Origin: Candidatus Aerophobota bacterium
GTDB taxonomy: Bacteria > Aerophobota > Aerophobia > Aerophobales > JAGHCO01
Length of the DNA: 9,348 nucleotides
Reading direction: 5' to 3'
NCBI GenBank assembly: GCA_021160405.1
Contig: JAGHCO010000162.1
Span: 1-9,348 of the forward strand
Positions within the stretch are counted from its first letter, which is position 1; each line of letters opens with the position of its first letter. Shown piece by piece: positions 1 to 6,748 of this stretch. The notes beneath the pieces are model-generated. The model was not told the DNA's origin. It made no database searches and saw only the letters and a program-made list of their open reading frames with translations. The translations under genes were made by a program, and so were the position numbers.

Positions 1-102
1 CCTTCTCATGGTGTAAATATATGAAAACTTCTTTTATGGATACCCTTAATTCTTTGATTTTTCACTTGCTTAGCTTTCATGAAATTTTCAACCAAGTTAA
101 AA

Positions 103-2191
103 TTACCTTTCTTCTAAAAAAATTTCTATATTGGCGTCAGAAGTTGGAATGCTTATACTAATGCCTTCTTCACTTATGTCCTTCATTTCTTGCCCGTTCA
201 TTAACGCTCTGATAGGCTTTCCCCGCCCTCTTAGATTTATACTTACCATATATCCCCTGAATTTCACTTTAGCCTTTAATCCCTTTGTTCCAGGCAACAC
301 ATTGGGAGTAATCTCTATCTTATCTCTCTTTGGATGAAAACCCAACATATTGAACACAAATAACATTGACAGTTCTCCATAGGAAGTCCATGGAGTGAAT
401 CCACAATCTCTTTGTAATTCAGGATTCCGATCTAAATACTCTGGCCAGATATATCCTTTTCCTCCATATGTTCTCAACATCCAATCTAATGCGCGAACCA
501 CCTTTCCATATTCTCCTGCTTCTAATGTTGCTCTAGCTATGAACAGTGCTGAGAATGTCCAGTGTCCCGGTGAATCCGGTTCTGATGTAATATTATACCG
601 AGAATACCCTCCTATATCCCAATATCCATCCTGATTCCATAACCTCTCCAAATGTTCTAAGGTCCTCAATGACAATTCACTTTTACCATTTATCAGCCTA
701 TAGACTATGGGCAATGCTTCTGATGAATCTGGTTCTAATTCCTGTTTATCAAATACTTCAGACGCCGGTAGTATTCTCTTTAAATTTGCACATCTTTGAA
801 TCTCTCCATCTAACTTTCTCCGCTTAATGAAATGCCCATCTTCTATTAATTTATACTTCTCATTTCCAAGCACTGATCTCCATATTTTTTCTCCACGTTC
901 TGACCACTTCCTCGCATTATCCCTTTCCCCCATATACTTCGCCATTTCCGCCGCTTTTGTCAATCCCAGAGAGACCCATAATTGATTTCCTATCTCAAAA
1001 CCATCTTCTATTCCATCTCTATCAAAGTCTCTCTCCGTTTCTTTATCAACGAATCATCATCAGTATACACCCAATATGTCCAGAGGGTATAAAGTATTTG
1101 CCCATTCATGTCTAATTCAGCTCTGTTTGGTGTATATATACCATTCGCCTTCCCCACTTGTTCTTCCTCTGAAATCTATAAAAATATCTATTAGCCTATC
1201 TATTATCTGCTTCCCTCCCTTGAACTGTCCTGTCATTATCGCTCCTAATGCTATCATACAAGAATCCCTTACCTATTCCTGGTTATACTGCCATATCCCC
1301 GCATTCATCTTTCCTGTTCTACTCACTGCTGCTCTTATCCCATTGCATGCGGTTAAGTACAAATTATCATATTTCTCTATGCCTGTCTTTACTTCTGTCA
1401 AGCTCCTCCAATATTCTCTTGATTCTTCTACTATGTTATCATACCCTATTTCCTTAACCTTCCTCATTGTTTCCAATACTTCTGCCTTACTTGACCCATA
1501 TCCATAGATCAATCCTACTCTAACTGCATCTCCTGGCCTAACTGCTTTCTTTCTATAAAGTATTCTCATATCTAACTTCTCCGCATCTTTACAAATCATA
1601 TGTTCATTGGATCTCGTAAAACTTGAAACAGCTATGCAGTCCTTCTCTCCCGCTACTAGAGCATCTTTCGAATTGTTATACCCACCCATCGGAAAGAAAC
1701 GCTGATTTGGAACTATCCTGGCTATGATATTTACATCCTCCGCCTGATACCCGATGGGGCAGAATATCTTCTCCTCAATATCAAAATAACTTCCTCCTAT
1801 CTTGTCCTCAAGAGTATACTTGGCTGGATATTTCGCCCAAAAAATCGGCAGATAGTTCTTCAAACTCATTCCATACTTCATGCTCCCATCAAATATCTGT
1901 CGTGGGTTAGGAATATATTCCCTACCCCTGCTCTCTACCGAAATATAGGTCGGTTCCGGACCTAGCTTCTCATGAAAAAAGAAAGTATCATATTTTTGTT
2001 GTCCTTCATTCCCAAGTCGCTCATCGTCTTGCATTGTAAATCTATCCGGATCCATTAGATGAAGGACTAAAGTGTTGTAACAATTCTTGTTCTCGTTAAC
2101 CTGGACGATTGTCTGAATCAATCCGTTTCCCAAAAAAATGATAAATGAACTCTTCCCTTATTACTAATTTATGGTATTTAAATTTATTCAC
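103..2191 (-). pseudogene. Broken (alpha/alpha)6-type glycoside hydrolase gene
   Basis: Three reading-frame pieces join into one ~696-codon protein resembling six-hairpin glycosidases (glucoamylase, debranching or rhamnosidase-like fold). The original start is probably GTG at 2191, behind AGGAG (giving VNKFKYHKL...), not the internal TTG at 2133. Landmarks are FLGNGLIQ near the start, SFTRSNEH in the N-terminal beta domain, AGIWQYNQE(W)VRD opening the helical barrel, ELDMNGQILYTLW, SPGHWTFSA, PWTSYGELSMLF, and a C-terminal beta tail. Lesions: one extra T in a 7-T run (2132-2138); a conserved Trp codon changed to TAG (1273-1275) inside the EWVRD motif; loss of one TA unit in a TA repeat (1133-1140), as (TA)5 would restore YIYTPNRAELDMNG; and a further frame change near 1030-1045, possibly with lost codons. 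The frames of the two end pieces agree. Substrate is unknown. Several independent lesions favour real decay over one sequencing error. Confidence 0.8.
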
Positions 2192-2406
2192 AACTTTCTC
2201 TCCTAAGTCTGGATGGTTCTTAATCAACATTGATTGGGCATTAACAAAAGATCACGCGAGGAGTCAATCTTGCTATCACTAACCTTACAATAAAATTCTT
2301 GTCATCAAACCCAATAGTTCTCTTTCGTCCTTTAATCATCCATCCCTCCCCGTTTTCTATAGTCTTTAATCAGCTCGTTCTAGTTTCAATGGTCGTATAG
2401 CACTCT

Positions 2407-2959
2407 TTATGAGCTTACTTGGACAACATCCAGCAACTTTCTCAGATTCATAATAATGTAATCCGGCTTTATGTGTGAGTCTATTTTCTTACCGGATCTG
2501 TTTACCCATACCGCAGTCATCCCTACACTCTTAGCTCCTTTAATATCGTCTCCTAGGGAATCCCCAACCATCATTGCTTCTGAGGCGGTTACCCCAATTC
2601 TCTCCAATGCCCGGCGGAAGACCTCAGGATCAGGCTTGTTCAGGTTCTCCTCTCCTGAAATAACTACGACATCAAAAAATCTTTTCAGGCCAAGATGCTG
2701 CAAGAGAATGGTTGCATTTTCTACTATGCTATTGGAAATTAACCCTAATTTAAATTTTCCTTTTAGAGCCTCGAGAACTCCCTTTACTTCCGGGAAGAGG
2801 GAGTTAACCCTGACCATACCCTCTAGATATGCTTTAAAGACCAGTTCTACACTTTTTTCGTCAGGTTCTCCCCCCCTCTCCCCATGAGTTCCATTAGCTT
2901 GGCATACCTAGCCTTTTCTATTCTCACCCCGAATTCCTGCAAGCTTTCATTCGGTTGGC
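2407..2959 (-). pseudogene. HAD-superfamily phosphatase remnant, 5' end lost
   Basis: The 3' two thirds of a HAD hydrolase gene (phosphoglycolate phosphatase-like). Counting from the internal ATG at 2817, motif II is GLISNS (residues 25-30), the motif III lysine is K61 in NKPDPEVF, and motif IV is MVGDSLGDD (83-91). The cap continues upstream in two frames: ELVFKAYLEG just before the ATG, then LQEFGVRIEKARYAKLMELMG one frame away. They meet at a run of seven G (minus strand, 2870-2876), where one more G would rejoin them. The N-terminal DxDxT motif with the nucleophilic aspartate is absent, because the sequence before LQEFGV belongs to a PHP gene. No active enzyme can come from this piece. 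Confidence 0.8.
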
Positions 2960-3121
2960 ATTGCGCTCAAGATAAAAATGTGAACTATGGTCGGTAATAG
3001 CTATACATCTGATTCCTTTTTTCTTCATCAAATTAGCTATCCTCTCCACGGTCATTTCTGGAGAGCCACAATAAGAATAATTAGTATGGAGATGACAGTC
3101 AGAATTAAAAAAATTTTCCAT
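2924..3121 (-). pseudogene. PHP-domain phosphoesterase, N-terminal fragment only
   Basis: The first ~60 codons of a PHP (polymerase and histidinol phosphatase) family metal-dependent phosphoesterase. Motif 1 is DCHLHTNYS (metal ligands H10 and H12) and motif 2 is AITDHS (D44, H45). The start is ATG at 3121 with only a weak GGGTG upstream. After residue ~59 the frame runs into HAD-type sequence and stops at 2924. The family is normally over 200 residues and needs further histidines and aspartates downstream, all missing here. It starts 89 nt after the upstream epimerase stop, so it was probably a member of the same operon. The HAD sequence begins in another frame near 2945-2955, marking a deletion or recombination junction. 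Confidence 0.75.
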
Positions 3122-3210
3122 TTTTTCACCCGTTCCCAGAATACTATGGATAATTTTTTACCTCTTGTGGCACAGTTTACCACAATCGTTCGTTGACTAA
3201 AGCCTGCTAG

Positions 3211-4020
3211 TCAAAGTGCATAACGCATCTTTTTTTTTGCAACAGTAAGCGGAACCGTATCATCAAAAGATCCGGGTACCTCAAGGTTAAATAATCCTGA
3301 GTAATTGATTTCTCGAAGGGCAGCAACAATGTCTTTCCAATTAACGTTTCCCTCAAAGGGTAACAAATGTTGATCACGGAAGAGATTATTGTCATCGATG
3401 TGGGTGGCAACAAGATTTTTTCCCAGCACCTTTATAGCCCGATACTGATCCAGTTTCTGGAGGTTAGCATGTCCGGTATCCCAACAAATACCCATCTTCG
3501 GTGAATTGATATTCCGTATAAGCCAAAGTAATTCAGGTGGAGTGGCTCCAAATGTCCTTCTACCCTGTGGATTACCATCGTACATATTCTCGACCGCAAT
3601 GCCCACATTTGACTTATTTGCTTGCTTCACCAATATACGAAATCCGTCAAGATTCTTGTGCTTGACATCCTCTACTGCTTCCTTATCCTCAGCCATAGAC
3701 ACAACCCACGGATGAAACACTACCCATTCCACGCCAATGATGCCAGCCGCTCTTATAGCGCGTTTGGCGTCCTCCATATACTCCTTTGGCGGTTGCTTGT
3801 AAATATCATACCCTGGTCCGTGCATCTGAGTTATTGAAATATCAAGCTTTTTGCAGAGTTTCCTCAATCTTAAGAAATCTCGCTCAGGTTTCTCTCGTTT
3901 GTCGATGTTATACCAATGTCCATTGCTAATCTCGATATATTTCCAACCGATATTTGCCAGTCTTTCTAGAACCTCTTCAGGCTCACCTTCTCCGAAAATA
4001 GACGTTGTAGCAGGCTTCAT
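3211..4020 (-). CDS. Sugar phosphate isomerase/epimerase (AP endonuclease 2-like TIM barrel)
   Basis: Intact 269-residue cytoplasmic enzyme of the xylose isomerase-like TIM-barrel superfamily, which isomerises or epimerises sugars and sugar derivatives using a divalent metal. Visible motifs in order are HGPG (67-70), FHPW (102-105), AVEN (E144), GICWDTGHAN (D181, H184), ATHIDDN (H207), HLLPFEGNVNW (H218) and LEVPG (E247). E144, D181, H207 and E247 fit the usual metal-binding set. The start is ATG at 4020 behind GGGGAG. The length suits the family. Its neighbours are remnants of an aminotransferase (upstream) and PHP/HAD phosphatase genes (downstream), a setting typical of sugar-conversion operons, but the substrate cannot be read from the sequence. 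It is the only intact gene downstream of GH31. An A9 run near the 3' end could cause small C-terminal differences. Confidence 0.88.
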   Translation of the reverse strand: MKPATTSIFGEGEPEEVLERLANIGWKYIEISNGHWYNIDKREKPERDFLRLRKLCKKLDISITQMHGPGYDIYKQPPKEYMEDAKRAIRAAGIIGVEWVVFHPWVVSMAEDKEAVEDVKHKNLDGFRILVKQANKSNVGIAVENMYDGNPQGRRTFGATPPELLWLIRNINSPKMGICWDTGHANLQKLDQYRAIKVLGKNLVATHIDDNNLFRDQHLLPFEGNVNWKDIVAALREINYSGLFNLEVPGSFDDTVPLTVAKKKMRYAL

Positions 4021-4091
4021 TTTATCTCCCCGTATTTCATATTTTTGACAGTACCTCTTTGCTTATTCCTTCCTGCTTCTTATCCCCTGAG

Positions 4092-4514
4092 TCAATTTTC
4101 TATCTCCTCTATATTCTTATAAACTGCCTCTAATATCTTGTCCGAATTTTCCTTATACATAAGAAAATCCTTGCCTAGAGCTATCACTTCCGAATCGTAT
4201 ATGCGCTCAGTTACAGGACAATTAACCTTAGAGTAATCAATTTCCTTCTTATAAAGTGGACAGCGGATAGGACAACCAGTCCTTCCAAAAACCATTTCCT
4301 GAAAAAGAGGATTTTTATATAAAGGTTGATTATGAGCTGTCCCACAAGGAACTCCCTCTGCTCTTAAAGTCTCGACAAATCTGTTTCGGTGAATACCTCT
4401 CCATTTTGATGAATCATACCTTAAGAAATAAAAATAGTAACCTCTTTTAGTTATTCGGGGATCTCTCTTTAAGGTTGATATTCCCTCAATTTTCTCTAGT
4501 TTGGGACTCGACGC
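4092..4514 (-). pseudogene. DegT/DnrJ/EryC1-type aminotransferase, C-terminal remnant
   Basis: An open frame of ~140 codons encodes the C-terminal domain of a PLP-dependent sugar aminotransferase of the DegT family. Marks include LEKIEGIS, ITKRGYYFYFLRYDSSKW, FVETLRAEGVPCGT, NQPLYKNPLF, CPLYKKEIDYSKVNCPV and a terminal ALGKDFLMYKENSDKILEA, all typical of the family's C-terminal part. Intact members have about 370-430 residues; the N-terminal two thirds, including the PLP-binding lysine, are missing. The frame is open only from 4514 (in-frame TGA at 4517-4515) and overlaps the last codons of GH31 (stop at 4498-4496) in another frame. No ribosome binding site precedes the remnant. It most likely results from a deletion that joined the GH31 3' end to the inside of this gene. 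Confidence 0.82.
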
Positions 4515-6712
4515 TCAGAAGAATTGACTTTTATTTCTACCTTCTGATAAGTCTTTCCATGATATACACTCTCAAATTTCTTAATATCTGAGCTGAATCC
4601 CTTCTGCTTCTTGTAAATGCTCACCACTAACTCGTTTTCCCTTTCCTCCGGTGAGATGGTAAATGTTGCTCCTCTTCCATCAAGATAATCAAGAGTTTCC
4701 CCATCGTCATCATACAACAGATAAGACGGAAAATTTTCTCCGTAAAGATGTAAAGTTATCTTTTTTACTGAAGATTGCCCTATGAAATCCTGAGGCTCAC
4801 CCATCGGAATAATTGAGCCACTACGCACATAAATTGGCAGTTTATCAATAGATACATCTATCATCTTCCACTGTTTGCCTTCTATTTCCTCATCTGTCCA
4901 GAAATCAAACCACCTCCCTCGGGGAAAATAAACCTTCCTCTCTCTTCCTTCCTTGAGAGGACAAACCATAATTGATTCACCAAAGAAATATTGATCCTGA
5001 ATGTAATGGGTATTTCCGTCCTGGGGATATTCCAGAACCAAGGCACGGATAAAAGGAACATTCATCTTGTATGAGCGATAGAACTCAGAATAGATATAAG
5101 GCAGAAGACTCATTCGTAATTTCCCATATTTGATGAAAGACTTTTTTACTTCGTCCTTATAGAGATAAGGTAATGCCCCTGATGACCAAGAATTAAGCAC
5201 AGCAATAGGAGAAAAAAATACTAACTGGCTTCTTCTTATAAATTCCTCGTCCGTATCCGACTCTCTAGCTTCAGGACACCACAGTCCTCCACTGAAACTT
5301 GAGTTCACCAGAGTCAATAGATACTGGTTAAAATCATATAGGTCTGAGTACAGACAGGATGAATAGTGCTGGATTCCTGTGAAAAATGCTCTAACTAGAA
5401 ATGTTGAACGCCGGTTGTTTTCTGCAAAGAGTGAATGCATACATTTTTGATAAAGGAATCCAAAAACATTGTGCATTAGCTTTCCATCTACTCCTGAGGG
5501 AAATTTTGTCTCATCCGGGAAAAACCATTCTCCGGTAAAATCAGCTCCGTCACATTCGTCAAGCTTGTAGCCACCTACACCGATATTCATATGTGCTCTG
5601 TGATGGTAATCCTTAAATATTCTACAGGTTTCTGGCAAGGAAAAATCCGGAACTAAACCTCCCCAAACTCTACTATCAGCACACAAATTCTTTTCTGCAA
5701 TCTCCTTATAAAATGGTGCTTTTGGACTTATATAAGCATGTTCCCAGAGACTTACCTCAAATCCCATCTCCTCTAATTTCTTTATGAATGAAGCTGGCTC
5801 CTTGAACTTCCCTCTGTTCCAGACAAAACTGCAGGGGTACGACGCTGTTTGCCATCCGGGCTCTAAACCTATTATATCACAGGGTATATGCTCTTCCCTA
5901 AACTTCCTGGCAACTTCTAGTACTTTTTCCTCATTCCACTCTGATTTGGCACGGAACCAGAAACCAAGAGATTTCTTCTTTGGCAGAGATATCTTTCCTG
6001 TAAGCCAGATGTAATTTGCTATCACTTCTTTTATATCCTTGCCAAATATGAGAAAGAAATCGAGATTTTTGCCCGGGATATTCACCATGATCTTCTTGGT
6101 ACAAGATGCACCCACATCAAAATGGGAAAAGGCGCTGGTATTCAACAAAAAACCGTAGTTTTCTGTAGAAAGATAAAAGGGCATAACACTATGTCCTCGT
6201 CCATCATCAAGAAGAGGATCTGCTGTTGTTCTTATTAATCTTTTCTTCCCGCTATGTTCAAACGAATGCATAGAATGACCAAAACCATAAATCCTCTCCT
6301 CTTCTTTTTTGCTCAAACAAACCTCCCATTCCTCTTTATTAAATAGAAGAGACTCAATATCTACATTCTTTGACCTTAGCGAAAGATCCTCTTTGGTTAA
6401 AGTGAACTGAAAAGTCGAACTTTTGACTAAAATTTCTTTTTCTTTATTAAGAACCCTGAAAGATTGACAATGCCATTCTTTTTCATCATAAGGTTTTGCC
6501 AACGGTTCAAGAAATTCTCCATTTCTTCCAGCCTGAATTCTAACCACTGTATCATTACAGGCGGTAATTCTTATAATTCCCCCTTTGGTCCGGACCAACA
6601 GCACATTCTCCTTTACTTCATATTCCGAAAGGCACCCCAGGGACTGGCCATTTATAAGTTTTCTTTCTTCCCGAGTTGTCAACTTTTCCTTGTTTTCCCG
6701 TCGAGTAGACAT
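4496..6712 (-). CDS. Family 31 glycoside hydrolase (alpha-glycosidase)
   Basis: 738-residue retaining alpha-glycosidase (alpha-glucosidase/xylosidase type; exact substrate not readable). It has an N-terminal beta-sandwich (~1-240) with IYGFGHSMHSFEHSG (141-155), a catalytic barrel from ~245 with GFWFRAKSEWNEEKV and GLEPGW (282-287), the nucleophile D385 in YKLDECDG, and the probable acid/base D457 in LYSDLYDF. Then come FSGGLWCPEARES (473-485), the C-terminal signature VCPLKEGRERKVYFPRGRWFDFW (583-605, split here across VCPLKEGRERKV and YFPRGRWFDFW) and RSGSIIPMG (630-638). No signal peptide is seen, so it is probably cytoplasmic, acting on sugars imported by the upstream ABC permease. The annotated ATG at 6712 has AGGAGG nine nt upstream, but both lie in domain VI of the group II intron. 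Splicing would instead join ATG-G (8678-8675) to GG-GAA at 6699, giving a 735-residue form starting M-G-E-N-K. The C-terminus abuts a truncated aminotransferase gene and may be slightly altered. Confidence 0.93.
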   Translation of the reverse strand: MSTRRENKEKLTTREERKLINGQSLGCLSEYEVKENVLLVRTKGGIIRITACNDTVVRIQAGRNGEFLEPLAKPYDEKEWHCQSFRVLNKEKEILVKSSTFQFTLTKEDLSLRSKNVDIESLLFNKEEWEVCLSKKEEERIYGFGHSMHSFEHSGKKRLIRTTADPLLDDGRGHSVMPFYLSTENYGFLLNTSAFSHFDVGASCTKKIMVNIPGKNLDFFLIFGKDIKEVIANYIWLTGKISLPKKKSLGFWFRAKSEWNEEKVLEVARKFREEHIPCDIIGLEPGWQTASYPCSFVWNRGKFKEPASFIKKLEEMGFEVSLWEHAYISPKAPFYKEIAEKNLCADSRVWGGLVPDFSLPETCRIFKDYHHRAHMNIGVGGYKLDECDGADFTGEWFFPDETKFPSGVDGKLMHNVFGFLYQKCMHSLFAENNRRSTFLVRAFFTGIQHYSSCLYSDLYDFNQYLLTLVNSSFSGGLWCPEARESDTDEEFIRRSQLVFFSPIAVLNSWSSGALPYLYKDEVKKSFIKYGKLRMSLLPYIYSEFYRSYKMNVPFIRALVLEYPQDGNTHYIQDQYFFGESIMVCPLKEGRERKVYFPRGRWFDFWTDEEIEGKQWKMIDVSIDKLPIYVRSGSIIPMGEPQDFIGQSSVKKITLHLYGENFPSYLLYDDDGETLDYLDGRGATFTISPEERENELVVSIYKKQKGFSSDIKKFESVYHGKTYQKVEIKVNSSERRVPN

Positions 6713-6748
6713 CTCTTATAACCTCCTTTTGGTTACTTAATGTCCCTC
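6700..6748 (-). ncRNA. Group II intron domain VI with bulged branch-point A
   Basis: GAGGGACAU (6748-6740) pairs with AUGUCU-A-CUC (6712-6703). Three pairs, a single unpaired A6706, then six pairs including one G-U. A6706 is the seventh nucleotide from the 3' end CUCGAC, the normal branch-point position. A second helix, GUAACC (6736-6731) with GGUUAU (6723-6718), closes the apical loop AAAAGGA. The AUG at 6712-6710 is the start codon of the GH31 reading frame, and it pairs with the last sense codon (CAU) of the RT gene. Confidence 0.82.
6722..6727 (-). promoter_or_regulatory. Shine-Dalgarno site inside intron domain VI
   Basis: AGGAGG nine nt before ATG 6712. AGGA is in the apical loop of domain VI and the final GG is in its upper helix, so access depends on domain VI folding. 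It lies 9 nt beyond the RT stop codon (6739-6737), allowing translational coupling from RT to GH31 on unspliced RNA. Confidence 0.75.

Noticed and set aside
75..84. 10-bp palindrome TTTCATGAAA after the broken glycosidase gene, considered as an operator or terminator.
   Set aside because: It is too short and AT-rich, stands alone, and has no U-tract or neighbouring promoter.
1076..1507. A 143-codon plus-strand ORF spanning the broken part of the glycosidase gene.
   Set aside because: It reads as low-complexity Ser/Leu/Ile-rich sequence, as expected for the antisense of a decayed gene. The minus-strand glycosidase motifs explain the region.
2241..2339. A 32-codon minus-strand ORF (MIKGRKRTIGFDDK...) in the spacer between the HAD remnant and the broken glycosidase, with a purine-rich stretch upstream.
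   Set aside because: The purine-rich stretch is only four nt from the ATG, the product resembles nothing I can name with confidence, and such a short frame arises easily by chance. It could be a gene remnant, but I cannot support it.
3232..3240. A9 run near the 3' end of the epimerase gene as a possible frameshift.
   Set aside because: Either frame stops within about ten codons and total length fits the family, so there is no evidence for damage.
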